Source: an uncultured Prevotella sp. (lineage in GTDB: Bacteria > Bacteroidota > Bacteroidia > Bacteroidales > Bacteroidaceae). Taken from it: DNA of 64,000 bases. The stretch lies in the NCBI GenBank assembly GCA_900771975.1, contig CAAGPV010000056.1:1-64000 (forward strand). Reading direction: 5' to 3'. Every line of letters starts with the position of its first letter. Within the stretch, counting starts at the first letter, position 1. Below are positions 27,601 through 36,292 of this stretch, one piece after another. A program made the translations under genes and the position numbers. The notes beneath the pieces were generated by a model, which made no database searches, was not told the origin of the DNA, and worked only from the letters and a program-made list of their open reading frames with translations.

Positions 27601-27764
27601 GTATCTCGAAAAAGCTCTATATGGAACGCCTGCGCTTTTATGTAAGTGCACAAAATCTGCTTACCATCAAGAGCAAGAACTTTACAGGAGTAGACCCAGA
27701 AAACCCCAATTATGGTTATCCTATACCATTGAACTTGACATTTGGTATTAATGTAACTTTCTAA
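24663..27764 (+). CDS. susC: SusC-family TonB-dependent fructan transporter
   Basis: 1033 residues. A signal peptide (to about residue 22, VVANAQ) is followed by a carboxypeptidase-regulatory-like domain (KGVVLDPTGESVIGASV), a plug (NEVVVTGYTTQRKADLTGAV, PLYIIDGVP, IQVLKDAASASIYGSRAANG) and a beta-barrel ending LTFGINVTF. It imports fructo-oligosaccharides across the outer membrane together with SusD (15-nt gap). The partner set (SusD, BT1761-like binder, GH32, fructose-type HTCS) corresponds to BT1763. It is clearly divergent from the SusC at 8409-11462. Confidence 0.95.
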   Translation: MENLRKIIVGFLLCFIGVVANAQKIDVKGVVLDPTGESVIGASVIQKGTKTGTVTDIDGHFNLQVDNGATLVISYIGYETVEAKASTDMSVTLKEQVNDLNEVVVTGYTTQRKADLTGAVSVVSVDEIAKQNENNPMKALQGRVPGMNISADGSPSGSATVRIRGIGTLNNNDPLYIIDGVPTKAGMHELNGSDIESIQVLKDAASASIYGSRAANGVIIITTKKGKEGKVKVDVDASIAASMYAHKMDVLNAKQYGQVMWQAYVNDGMDPNTNGLGYRYDWGYNAQGQPVLNAIAMNKYLDAAGTTPASDTDWFDETTRTGVIQNYNVAVSNGNAKGSSYFSLGYYKNLGIIKTSDFERYSARMNSDYKLIGDVLTVGENFTLNRTSEVQAPGGFLQNVLQFNPSLPVYTTDGSYAGPVGGYPDRENPVARLNRNRDNRYTYWRMFGDAWVNLKLFKGFNIRSTFGLDYSQKQQRIFTYPVTEGNVANSTNAVEAKQEHWTKWMWNAVATYNLVAGKNRFDAMAGIELNREDDVNFSGRKEDFIILQPDYMWPDAATGSAQAFGSGGGYSLVSFFGKVNYNYDDRYMASLTLRHDGSSRFGKNNRFATFPSLSLGWRINHENFLKDASWIDDLKLRASWGQTGNQEISNLARYTVYVSNYGVNESGGQSYGTSYDIAGTNGGQTLNSGFKRNQIGNENIKWETTTQTNLGVDFSFFRNSLYGSFDWYFKKTKDILVEMAGIAAMGEGSTQWINAGEMENRGLEFNVGYRKTTDYGFKYDITANIGTYRNKITKLPATVAANGTFGGNGVKSVIGHPMGAQVGYVADGIFKSQEEIDNHAKQEGAGLGRIRWKDLDGNGVITEADQDWIYNPVPDFTYGFNIYLEYKNFDFTAFFQGVQGVDVISDLKKETDIWAGLNIGFLNKGTRLLDAWTTTNPQSNIPALSLSDNNNEKRVSTYWVENGSYLKLRTVQLGYNLPNRISKKLYMERLRFYVSAQNLLTIKSKNFTGVDPENPNYGYPIPLNLTFGINVTF

Positions 27765-27779
27765 ACACGATAGCAAACA

Positions 27780-29531
27780 ATGAAAACAAATATATTTCGT
27801 CATATAATACTTGTAGCAGCCGGTCTGGTAGGCTTGGCCACTATGAGCAGTTGTTCCGACTTCTTGGATGAGCAAAAGCCTCAGGGAACTTTGGACAACG
27901 AACAAGTGAAAGATCCAAAATATGTGGACAACCTTGTCATCTCTGCATATGCCGTATACATTTCGGCAGAAGACATTAACTCTTCGTTCTCGATGTGGAA
28001 CTTTGATGTACGTAGTGATGATGCCTACAAGGGCGGAAACGGTACCAGTGACGGTGATGTGTTCCATCAACTGGAAATTGAACAAGGCGTGTTGACAACA
28101 AACTGGAACATAAGCGATATGTGGCAACGTCTGTACAACTGTATTTCACGCGTCAATACCGCTCTCGCACTGCTTGACCAGACCAACGAGCAGACCTATC
28201 CCCTAAAGGCCGAGCGTATAGCCGAGATGAAATTCTTGCGTGCATACGGCCATTTCCTGCTGAAAAGGCTTTATAAGAACATTCCGTTTGCAATGGACGA
28301 AAACCTCACTACCGAAGAGTACAACAACCTTTCCAATACGGCTTATACCAACGATGAGGGCTGGCAACTTATAATAGACGACTTGACAGAGGCCTACAAC
28401 ACTTTGCCAGTGCATCAAACCGAAGTGGGACGCCCCACAAAGGCCGCTGCTGCCGCCTTCCTGACAAAGGTATACCTCTATAAAGCCTATCATCAGGACG
28501 ATGCCAAGTCTAATGAGGTGACCAGCATCTCTAAGGAAGACTTGCAGAAAGTGGTGGAATACAGTGACCCATCCATCTATTCGGCTGGTGGTTATGGCCT
28601 GGAAGCTGACTTCCACAACAACTTCCGTCCTAAGCCACAGTATGAAAATGGCGTGGAAAGCATTTGGGCTATGCAGTATTCTATCAATGACGGTACAAAA
28701 TATGGTAACCTTAACTGGAGCTATGGACTTATTGTTCCCAACATTCCGGGGGTAACCGATGGCGGTTGCGACTTCTACAAACCTTCACAGAACCTTGTCA
28801 ATGCATTCCGTACAGGCGGTGATGGTCTTCCTTACCTTGACACCTTCAACCAAAAAGACTATGACAAGGCTACTGATAATGCCGATCCGCGCCTCTTCCT
28901 CACTGTGGGTATGCCAGGACTTCCCTACGAATTCAATAAGAAATATATTATGGACGAAAGTGCAACGTGGAGCCGCTCGAATGGACTCTATGGCTACTAT
29001 GTAACCTTAAAGCAGAACGTAGATCCCGATGGAGGTTATCTTGTGAAAGGCTCGTGGTGGGGAACTCCCGAAAACCGCATCGTTTTCCGCTATGCCGATG
29101 TGCTATTGGAACGTGCCGAAGCACTTGTTCAACTCAATGACGGACGTATCAACGAAGCCATTAGTCTTGTCAACCAGTTGCGTACCCGTGCAAAGCAAAG
29201 CCTTGGAGTAATTTCCGACTACGAAAATACGTATGGTGTGAAAATGAACATCAGCACCTATAAAGGCAGCTACGACCAGGCTGAAGCATTGAAGATAGTC
29301 AAGATGGAGCGCAGACTGGAACTTGGTATGGAAAGTGAACGCTTCTTTGACCTTGTGCGCTGGGGAGAAGCTGACAGCGTGCTTAACAAATACTATGCAG
29401 AAGAGGCTAACGACTGCTCCATCTACAGTGCAGCCAAGTTTACAAAGAACAAAAACGAGTATTTGCCAATACCTTATGCACAGATAGCCGCTTCCAACGG
29501 CCACTATACACAAAACATAGGTGCATGGTAA
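27780..29531 (+). CDS. susD: SusD-family surface fructan-binding lipoprotein
   Basis: 583 residues. The N-terminus carries a lipobox (TMSSCSDFLDEQKP), followed by RagB/SusD helical repeats (AEMKFLRAYGHFLLKRLYKNIPF) and the C-terminal VKMERRLELGMESERFFDLVRWG signature. It caps the SusC transporter and binds substrate on the cell surface. It corresponds in position to BT1762. Somewhat longer than the SusD at 11476, within family range. Confidence 0.95.
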   Translation: MKTNIFRHIILVAAGLVGLATMSSCSDFLDEQKPQGTLDNEQVKDPKYVDNLVISAYAVYISAEDINSSFSMWNFDVRSDDAYKGGNGTSDGDVFHQLEIEQGVLTTNWNISDMWQRLYNCISRVNTALALLDQTNEQTYPLKAERIAEMKFLRAYGHFLLKRLYKNIPFAMDENLTTEEYNNLSNTAYTNDEGWQLIIDDLTEAYNTLPVHQTEVGRPTKAAAAAFLTKVYLYKAYHQDDAKSNEVTSISKEDLQKVVEYSDPSIYSAGGYGLEADFHNNFRPKPQYENGVESIWAMQYSINDGTKYGNLNWSYGLIVPNIPGVTDGGCDFYKPSQNLVNAFRTGGDGLPYLDTFNQKDYDKATDNADPRLFLTVGMPGLPYEFNKKYIMDESATWSRSNGLYGYYVTLKQNVDPDGGYLVKGSWWGTPENRIVFRYADVLLERAEALVQLNDGRINEAISLVNQLRTRAKQSLGVISDYENTYGVKMNISTYKGSYDQAEALKIVKMERRLELGMESERFFDLVRWGEADSVLNKYYAEEANDCSIYSAAKFTKNKNEYLPIPYAQIAASNGHYTQNIGAW

Positions 29532-29579
29532 GAGGATGAGTAAATAACTGAAGGAAGAACCTATAAAAAGTTTAAAACA

Positions 29580-30998
29580 ATGAATGTAATAATAGAAAAG
29601 GGAGTACACGCCCTCTCCCGACTGACCTATATGATAGTGGCAACAGCCTTGTTGCTGTTGACAACGACGGCATGCTCGGATAGCAATGTGTCAGACTTGC
29701 AGCTTAACGGTGATTGCTCGGTCTTGGCATTGTCGTTGGACAATTATGAAGGAACCATTGACCCTGCTACCCGTACCATTACGGTGAGGGTACCGGAAAC
29801 TTACGATGTCAACCAAATGAGTGTGACAGCGTTGGCGTTGAGCGAAGGTGCGACTTCCGATCTTGCCGTGGGTGACAAGATGGATATGAACTTTGCACAT
29901 GTGGCCCATGTGAAGAATGGAGATGTCTACCTTGACTGGACTATTAAAGTGGTGCGTGATGAGGCTAAGATCTTAAGCTTCAAGATTAATGATACCTATA
30001 TAGGTACCATCAACGAAGAAGCCAAGACCATCACGGTGTATGTTCCTGAGGGCTTGGACCTGAAGACGCTAGTTCCAACTATCACCGTAAGCGACAATGC
30101 AACCCTCTCACCACAAAGCGGCATTGCCACCGACTTCTCACAACCTGTGACCTATACCGTAACCAATAATACAGCAACCAGTAAGTATGTTGTAAGTGTT
30201 ACTGCAATAGGAAAGCCGACTATGGTCTATGTAGGACTGGCAGCCAACATGGACGAACTGAACATTGAGGAGCAAACGGCTTGCAAGTGGATGTTAGCCA
30301 ATGTGCCCAACTCGCTTTATGCTTCGTTTGAAGACGTGAAGAACGGTTCAATAGACCTAAGTGAATGTAAGGTGATATGGTGGCACTTCCACAAAGATGG
30401 TGGTGTAGACGGCAAAGAAGCTTTTGAAAAAGCAGCTCCAGAGGCACTTGCTGCTGCCAATAAGTTGCGCGACTACTATAACAACGGCGGATCATTCCTC
30501 TTTACCCGTTATGCAACCAATATGCCTGCAGAACTTGGCGCAGTCAAGAACAATGCTTGTCCAAACAACTGCTGGGGACAGGTAGAGGCTGATGCCGAAA
30601 CCGTAAACTCTCCATGGAGCTTCAGCATAGCTGGACATACCGATCATGCGCTTTTCCAGAATCTTGTCATGAACAGTTCGGAACCCACATCTGTTTATAC
30701 TTGTGATGCTGGTTACCGCATAACCAACTCGACGGCACAATGGCATATTGGTACAGACTGGGGAGGCTATGCCGACTATCCAACATGGCGTTCCGAAACC
30801 GGAGCTATCGATTTGGCCTATGGCGGTGACGGTGCCATCGTTGCATGGGAGTTCCCTGCCAACGGCACAAATGGCGGTATTGTCTGCATAGGCTCTGGAT
30901 GCTATGACTGGTATAGCGTGGCTGATGTGGCAGAATACTATCATACAAACGTTGCCAAGATGACAATGAATGCAATAAATTACCTGATGAAAAAATAA
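29580..30998 (+). CDS. BT1761-like surface glycan-binding lipoprotein
   Basis: 472 residues. A lipoprotein signal ends at TTACSDSN. Two successive DUF5018-like beta-domains follow (about 45-125 and 130-205, each with an ITVxVPE strand). A C-terminal DUF4960-like domain (about 208-472, beginning TMVYVGLAANMDEL) is rich in Trp and Tyr. It occupies the SusE/F slot after SusD, like BT1761, a surface levan-binding protein. Role: hold fructan near the SusCD pore and the surface GH32. Domain names are from recognition of the pattern, not a search. Confidence 0.8.
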   Translation: MNVIIEKGVHALSRLTYMIVATALLLLTTTACSDSNVSDLQLNGDCSVLALSLDNYEGTIDPATRTITVRVPETYDVNQMSVTALALSEGATSDLAVGDKMDMNFAHVAHVKNGDVYLDWTIKVVRDEAKILSFKINDTYIGTINEEAKTITVYVPEGLDLKTLVPTITVSDNATLSPQSGIATDFSQPVTYTVTNNTATSKYVVSVTAIGKPTMVYVGLAANMDELNIEEQTACKWMLANVPNSLYASFEDVKNGSIDLSECKVIWWHFHKDGGVDGKEAFEKAAPEALAAANKLRDYYNNGGSFLFTRYATNMPAELGAVKNNACPNNCWGQVEADAETVNSPWSFSIAGHTDHALFQNLVMNSSEPTSVYTCDAGYRITNSTAQWHIGTDWGGYADYPTWRSETGAIDLAYGGDGAIVAWEFPANGTNGGIVCIGSGCYDWYSVADVAEYYHTNVAKMTMNAINYLMKK

Positions 30999-31016
30999 TA
31001 GCAAACGAATAGTATT

Positions 31017-32615
31017 ATGAAAACGATGATATATTCCGTTCTTTTGGCTGCCACAATGTTGGCACCACTGACAAGTTGCAGTGATGATGATGTCGTTGTA
31101 GAACAAAAGGACTGGTCAACGACCACGCTTTTTAGCTCAACTGATGAGCCCAGTCAAAGCACCTATTATAAGCCACAAGGCGGTTATGTGGGTGACCCGA
31201 TGCCCTTTTATGACCCCGTGGCAAAAGACTTCAAGATTCTCTACCTGCAGGACTACCGGCCAAATGCAGCCGGCACATATCATCCTATCTGGGGATTGAG
31301 CACTACTGATGCTGCCAATTACACCTCATTGGGTGAATTGATTCCCTGTGGAGGCCTTGCCGAACAGGATGCTGCCCTTGGAACGGGCTCTACCATCTAT
31401 TCAGAGGCAGACCATTTGTACTACACTTTCTATACAGGAAACAAGTATCAGCCATCTTCTTCTGATAATGCGGAAGTGGTGATGGTGGCAACAAGCCCTG
31501 ATTTCAAGACGTGGACCAAGGACAGAACCTTTTTCTTGAAGGGAGACGACTATGGTTATAGCAAGAAAGACTTCCGCGATCCGTTTGTCTTTAAGGGTGA
31601 TGATGGGGTTTACCATATGATAGTTGCAACGACAAAATCAGGAAAAGGCTCGTTGGCAGAGTTTGTTTCACCGGATTTGAAGCAATGGACATCGGCCGGA
31701 GTGTTCATGAACATGATGTGGGACCGCTTCTATGAGTGTCCTGACGTGTTTAAGATGGGCGACTATTGGTATCTTGTCTATAGCGAAAAACATGCAGCTT
31801 TGCGCAAAGTGCAATATTTCAAGGGACGCACGCTTGACGAGTTGAAGGCTTGTACGGCTGGAGATGCTGGCTTATGGCCCGATAGCCACGAGGGCTTCCT
31901 TGACAGTAGAGGCTTTTATGCCGGCAAGACGGCTTCCGATGGAACCAACAGGTATATTTGGGGATGGTGCCCAACTCGCTCGGGAAAGGACAATACCGCT
32001 GTGGGAGCCTATCCAAACGAACCGGAATGGGCTGGCAACTTGGTTGCACATCGCCTTGTTCAACACGAAGACGGTACGCTCACTTTGGGTGAGGTTGAGG
32101 CCATTTCCAACAAATACAATCAGCCTGCGGCAGATGTGAAGGTTGTAGGAAAGAGTGAAGAAGGTGTTACCGAAAGCAACGGAACGCTAACCTTGAACGG
32201 TGACGCATATGCCCTGTTCCCCCGACTGGACTATCACAACAAGATAAGCTTTACTGTAAAAACAGCTGGCAACACCGATAACTTCGGCATTTCATTGGTG
32301 CGTGGATCAGATGCAACAACTTATTACTCAATGGTAGTGAACTCGGAAAATGACAATAGCCGTAAGATAAACTTTGAACAGCAAGGACCAGAGGGAAAAG
32401 GATTTATAGAAGGAATTGACGGCTATGTGTTCTCCCGTCCTTCAGACAATGTTTATCATGTTACCATCTACACCGACAACAGTGTCTGCGTGATGTACAT
32501 TAATGACGTATGTTGTTATACCAATCGTATATATGGCATCGCTAAGAACTGTTGGAGCATTAATAGCTATGGTGGAAACATAGAAGTGAATGACCTGAAA
32601 GTTAGCAACTATTGA
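31017..32615 (+). CDS. Surface GH32 fructanase (BT1760-like endo-levanase)
   Basis: 532 residues. The lipobox LTSCSDDD predicts a lipid anchor with an acidic +2 region, typical of surface export in Bacteroidetes. The GH32 propeller carries VGDPMPFYD with nucleophile Asp60, FRDPFVF with Asp188 and YECPDVF with acid/base Glu240. A C-terminal beta-sandwich (about 380-532) follows. The nucleophile motif departs from the WMNDPNG form of the other GH32 in this window, as in BT1760, the extracellular endo-levanase. It should cut long fructan at the surface for import. Levan rather than inulin is inferred from this resemblance. Confidence 0.88.
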   Translation: MKTMIYSVLLAATMLAPLTSCSDDDVVVEQKDWSTTTLFSSTDEPSQSTYYKPQGGYVGDPMPFYDPVAKDFKILYLQDYRPNAAGTYHPIWGLSTTDAANYTSLGELIPCGGLAEQDAALGTGSTIYSEADHLYYTFYTGNKYQPSSSDNAEVVMVATSPDFKTWTKDRTFFLKGDDYGYSKKDFRDPFVFKGDDGVYHMIVATTKSGKGSLAEFVSPDLKQWTSAGVFMNMMWDRFYECPDVFKMGDYWYLVYSEKHAALRKVQYFKGRTLDELKACTAGDAGLWPDSHEGFLDSRGFYAGKTASDGTNRYIWGWCPTRSGKDNTAVGAYPNEPEWAGNLVAHRLVQHEDGTLTLGEVEAISNKYNQPAADVKVVGKSEEGVTESNGTLTLNGDAYALFPRLDYHNKISFTVKTAGNTDNFGISLVRGSDATTYYSMVVNSENDNSRKINFEQQGPEGKGFIEGIDGYVFSRPSDNVYHVTIYTDNSVCVMYINDVCCYTNRIYGIAKNCWSINSYGGNIEVNDLKVSNY

Positions 32616-32647
32616 CATTCACTTAAGTGATTAAATACTTTTTTCAT

Positions 32648-32675
32648 AAAGGCTGCACCGTGTGGTGTAGCCTTT
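32648..32675 (+). terminator. Terminator of the susC-GH32 fructan operon
   Basis: A 12-bp stem (AAAGGCTGCACC / GGTGTAGCCTTT, one G-U pair) with loop GTGT. The T-tract is short, so termination may be moderate. It separates the fructan operon from the GH2 gene. Confidence 0.7.
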
Positions 32676-32822
32676 ATTCGTCGTAAATACCGGAAGAACA
32701 TTTACAGCATGTATGGAAAAATGATAACAGAAACTATACTAAAAGGGGAAAACTGTCGTTTGTAAAGTTGATAGCTTCGGAAGAAGCTAATCCTTAAATC
32801 CTTTAATGTAAAAACAAAGAAA

Positions 32823-35800
32823 ATGAAAAGGCTATTTTTACTGTTCTTTCTTGTTGTGGAATATATGGCAGGAGGAGCACAAAGTCAGCAACAACCCACC
32901 TTTACAGAATGGCATGATTTGCAGGTGAACGACATTAACCGCTTTCCGTTGCATACGGACTTTTTTGCCTACGAGTCGCTACAGAAAGCTCTGCAAGGAG
33001 ACAAAAAGCAATCGGCCAACTACTTGTCTCTTTGTGGGAAGTGGCGCTATCACCGTGCAGAAAATGCCAATGAACGCTTGGAAGGCTTTTACCGTAAGGA
33101 AGTGGACGACTCGCAATGGCCTGAAATAATGGTACCCGGACTTTGGGAACTGAACGGTATAGGTCAACCAGAATATGTGAACATTGGATTTGCCTGGCGT
33201 GGACACTTTGAAAACAATCCACCACAGGTGCCGATTCGTGACAATAGGGTATTGTCTTATCGTCGCACGATTGTTGTTCCAGATGGTTGGATAGGCAAAC
33301 AGGTGATTGCTCACTTCGGCTCGGTTACTTCCAATATCTACTTTTATGTGAACGGACAATTCGTAGGCTATGCAGAAGACTCCAAAGCTGCAGCCGAATT
33401 TGATATATCCCCTTATATGAAACAAGGTGAAAACCTTTTGGCTTTCCAAACTTTCCGTTGGTGTGACGGCTCATATTGTGAAGACCAGGACTTTTGGCGC
33501 TTGTCAGGAGTGGCTCGCGACTGCTATCTGATGGCACGTGATGCCCGACACCAGTTGGTGGACATCCACGTAACGCCCGACTTGACAAACAACTATACCG
33601 ATGGCGTGTTGAACGTGAAAGCGTGGGTGAAAGGAAAATGCAGGTTGAAGGCAACCCTTTTGGACAGTATGCAACAAGTGGTGGCAGAACAAATAACCCC
33701 ATCTTTGCAGACAGGGACTACGGAATTGACGTTCAATGTACCGAAAGCCCATCGTTGGACAGCCGAAACACCTTATTTATATACGTTGCTTGTGAGTCCG
33801 GTGAGTGACGACAAACTGCAGAAAACCTATTCGACAACTCCCATAAAGGTAGGATTTAGGAAAGTGGAAATTGTAGGAGGACAATTGAAAGTGAACGGAC
33901 AACCCATCTTGATAAAAGGTGTGAACCGTCATGAGATGGATCCTGACGGCGGATATGTTGTTTCGCGGGAACGGATGGTGCAGGACATCAAGCTGATGAA
34001 GCAGCTTAACATCAACGCTGTGCGTACATCACACTATTCTGACGACCCGCAATGGTATGACCTGTGTGACGAATATGGCCTCTATGTTTGTGCAGAAGCC
34101 AATCAGGAAAGTCATGGCTTTGGCTATGGTGAAGATGCTGAAGCAGGTAAGCCACAGTTTGCCAAACAAATATTGGAACGTAACCAGCATAATGTGTCGG
34201 TACAGTTTAATCATCCAAGCATCATTGTCTGGAGTCTTGGAAACGAAACGAAGAACGGGAAGAACTTCACAACGGCCTACCAATGGATAAAAAAGCAAGA
34301 CCCGTCGCGCCCAGTACAGTTTGAACAAGCAGGGAAAGGTGACAACACAGACATCTTTTGCCCGATGTATATGCGCCAAATTGATGCGGAAGCTTATGCT
34401 GCAAGCACCAAAGCGGAAGATGAAAAGCCACTTATAGAATGTGAGTACAACCATGCAATGGGCAACTCTTCAGGAGGCTTTAAAGAATATTGGGATCTTA
34501 TACGTAAATATCCGAAGTTTCAAGGTGGCTTTATATGGGACTTTGTCGACCAGGCACTTCACCGCTATCCTCAACCGATTCCGATGGCTATAAAAGTGGA
34601 TGAAAATACTCCTTACTGCGAATTGGACAGTATCAAGTATACCTATGGTGGCGACTATAACAACTATGATCCCTCTGACAACAACTTCAATTGCAATGGT
34701 ATTGTTGGGCCTGACCGGCAACTGAACCCTGAAGCGTATGAAGTGGCATATCAACATCAGAACATTTGGGCTTCGGCAGTTGACTTGCAACAGGGTTTGG
34801 TGAGGGTGCACAACGAATATTTCTTCCGGGATTTATCCAATTATAAACTATGTTGGTCGCTCTTGGCTGATGGAAATGTAGTGCAGCATGGAGAAGAACT
34901 TTGTTTGAGAACCTTACCACAAACTTCTGACACCTTGCACCTTCCCTATTCGCTAACTAATATTCCAGATGGGACAGAACTGTTGCTGAACATAGACTTC
35001 CGCCTAAAGCAAGCGGAACCTCTAATGCAAGCCGGTCAAATGGTGGCGTATGCCCAGTTGCCTATTCAGGAATACTCCTTTTTGGCGCCAAAGATAGCAG
35101 AAAGTAAATTCAAACAACGGGTGAAGGACAAGGCCAAAGAAGACATAACAGTCGTTGGTGACCGTTATCAAATTGCGTTTGACCGGCGGACGGGTTGGCT
35201 GAAACATTATGAGGTTGACGGCAAGTCACTTTTGGGAGCAAACGGAACTTTGCGTCCTAACTTCTGGCGTGCCGTTACCGACAACGACATGGGGGCCAAT
35301 ATCAACATTACCCATAAGGTGTGGAAAAACCCTGTAATGACATTGCAAACGTTGGAAGCGAAACAACAAAAAACAGGAACAATGGTGACGGCGGTCTATC
35401 GTATGGACAGTGTGCAAGCTTTGCTAACATTGCAGTATTTTATAGGGGAGAATGGCACAATACAGGTGAGCCAACAACTGCAGACCAACAAGAAGGCCTC
35501 AATGCCTAATTTGTTCCGGTTTGGTATGGTAATGGATTTGCCCTATGAGATGGAGAAAAGTGTCTATTATGGTCGTGGACCAATAGAAAACTATCCTGAC
35601 CGCAAACTTTCGCAACGCATAGGACGTTATGAGCAGATGGCAGACGACCAATTTTATCCTTACATCCGTCCTCAAGAAACTGGGACAAAGGGTGATATGC
35701 GTTGGTGGAAGCAAACCGATAGACAGGGGATAGGACTGAAGGTGGTGGCAGATGCACCGTTTTATGCAAGTGCTACCCACTATGCTATACCGGACGTTGA

Positions 35801-36005
35801 TGATGGTGACCGGAAAGAGCAGCGTCATTCCTACCAGTTGAAGCGCTCCTGTTTTACAGAACTATATCTTGACGGTGCTCATGCCGGCGTTGGCGGCATA
35901 GACAGTTGGAGTGGCTGGGCGGAAGCCTTGGAACCCTATCAAGTAAAATGCGAAGACAGGGCTTTTACGTTCTGGCTTCTTCCGACAGAAACAGTTGACG
36001 ATTAA
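32823..36005 (+). CDS. lacZ: Secreted GH2 beta-galactosidase
   Basis: 1060 residues, the LacZ size. A signal peptide (MKRLFLLFFLVVEYMAGGAQS) precedes a jelly-roll sugar-binding domain (SNIYFYVNGQFVGYAEDSK), immunoglobulin-like domains, a TIM barrel with acid/base Glu475 (VWSLGNET) and nucleophile Glu541 (ECEYNHAMGNSSG), and the C-terminal small-chain domain. It hydrolyses terminal beta-galactosides, here in the periplasm. A terminator separates it from the fructan operon, and I found no fructan operator upstream, so it is probably a separate unit. Specificity for beta-galactose over other GH2 substrates is likely from the CEYNHAMGNS context. Confidence 0.9.
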   Translation: MKRLFLLFFLVVEYMAGGAQSQQQPTFTEWHDLQVNDINRFPLHTDFFAYESLQKALQGDKKQSANYLSLCGKWRYHRAENANERLEGFYRKEVDDSQWPEIMVPGLWELNGIGQPEYVNIGFAWRGHFENNPPQVPIRDNRVLSYRRTIVVPDGWIGKQVIAHFGSVTSNIYFYVNGQFVGYAEDSKAAAEFDISPYMKQGENLLAFQTFRWCDGSYCEDQDFWRLSGVARDCYLMARDARHQLVDIHVTPDLTNNYTDGVLNVKAWVKGKCRLKATLLDSMQQVVAEQITPSLQTGTTELTFNVPKAHRWTAETPYLYTLLVSPVSDDKLQKTYSTTPIKVGFRKVEIVGGQLKVNGQPILIKGVNRHEMDPDGGYVVSRERMVQDIKLMKQLNINAVRTSHYSDDPQWYDLCDEYGLYVCAEANQESHGFGYGEDAEAGKPQFAKQILERNQHNVSVQFNHPSIIVWSLGNETKNGKNFTTAYQWIKKQDPSRPVQFEQAGKGDNTDIFCPMYMRQIDAEAYAASTKAEDEKPLIECEYNHAMGNSSGGFKEYWDLIRKYPKFQGGFIWDFVDQALHRYPQPIPMAIKVDENTPYCELDSIKYTYGGDYNNYDPSDNNFNCNGIVGPDRQLNPEAYEVAYQHQNIWASAVDLQQGLVRVHNEYFFRDLSNYKLCWSLLADGNVVQHGEELCLRTLPQTSDTLHLPYSLTNIPDGTELLLNIDFRLKQAEPLMQAGQMVAYAQLPIQEYSFLAPKIAESKFKQRVKDKAKEDITVVGDRYQIAFDRRTGWLKHYEVDGKSLLGANGTLRPNFWRAVTDNDMGANINITHKVWKNPVMTLQTLEAKQQKTGTMVTAVYRMDSVQALLTLQYFIGENGTIQVSQQLQTNKKASMPNLFRFGMVMDLPYEMEKSVYYGRGPIENYPDRKLSQRIGRYEQMADDQFYPYIRPQETGTKGDMRWWKQTDRQGIGLKVVADAPFYASATHYAIPDVDDGDRKEQRHSYQLKRSCFTELYLDGAHAGVGGIDSWSGWAEALEPYQVKCEDRAFTFWLLPTETVDD

Positions 36006-36011
36006 AAACAA

Positions 36012-36049
36012 AAATCCTTACAAGAAGATTACTTGTAAGGATTTAATTT
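36012..36049. terminator. Bidirectional terminator between lacZ and tRNA-Leu
   Basis: A perfect 13-bp stem (AAATCCTTACAAG / CTTGTAAGGATTT) with 7-nt loop, followed by TAATTTTT rightward and by a T-rich tract on the other strand. Confidence 0.85.
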
Positions 36050-36058
36050 TTAATAAAG

Positions 36059-36140
36059 TACCCAGACTCGGGATCGAACCGAGATGGATTGCTCCACTGG
36101 TGTTTGAGACCAGCGCGTCTACCTATTCCGCCATCTGGGC
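36059..36140 (-). tRNA. tRNA-Leu (anticodon CAA)
   Basis: Full cloverleaf on the minus strand: acceptor GCCCAGA/TCTGGGT, anticodon stem CTGGT/ACCAG with loop CTCAAAC (anticodon CAA, reads UUG), a long variable arm as in class II tRNAs, and TTCGATC T-loop. The 3' CCA is not encoded. Confidence 0.97.
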
Positions 36141-36168
36141 ATAACAACCTATGTGTTGTAAGCGGATG

Positions 36169-36199
36169 CAAAGTTAGTGGTTTTTTCTGAATTAGCAAA
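36169..36199 (-). promoter_or_regulatory. tRNA-Leu promoter
   Basis: On the minus strand TTTG (36196-36199) and TAACTTTG (36169-36176) are separated by 19 nt, a full Bacteroidetes -33/-7 promoter, 29 nt upstream of the tRNA. Confidence 0.8.
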
Positions 36200-36248
36200 T
36201 TTTTCATTGAAAAAACTTAAAATTCTTGTCCATATTTGCTTTATTGCC

Positions 36249-36256
36249 TACCTTTG
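36249..36256 (+). promoter_or_regulatory. -7 box of the mannose-1-phosphate guanylyltransferase gene
   Basis: TACCTTTG fits TAnnTTTG, 37 nt before the start codon. A TTTG at 36235-36238 is too close to be the -33 element. Confidence 0.55.
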
Positions 36257-36292
36257 TTTGTAGAATAAAGAAAACCTAAAAGGAAAATAACT

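Noticed and set aside
32763..32770. TAAAGTTG as a -7 box for the GH2 gene
   Set aside because: It has one mismatch to TAnnTTTG and no -33 partner at a sensible distance.
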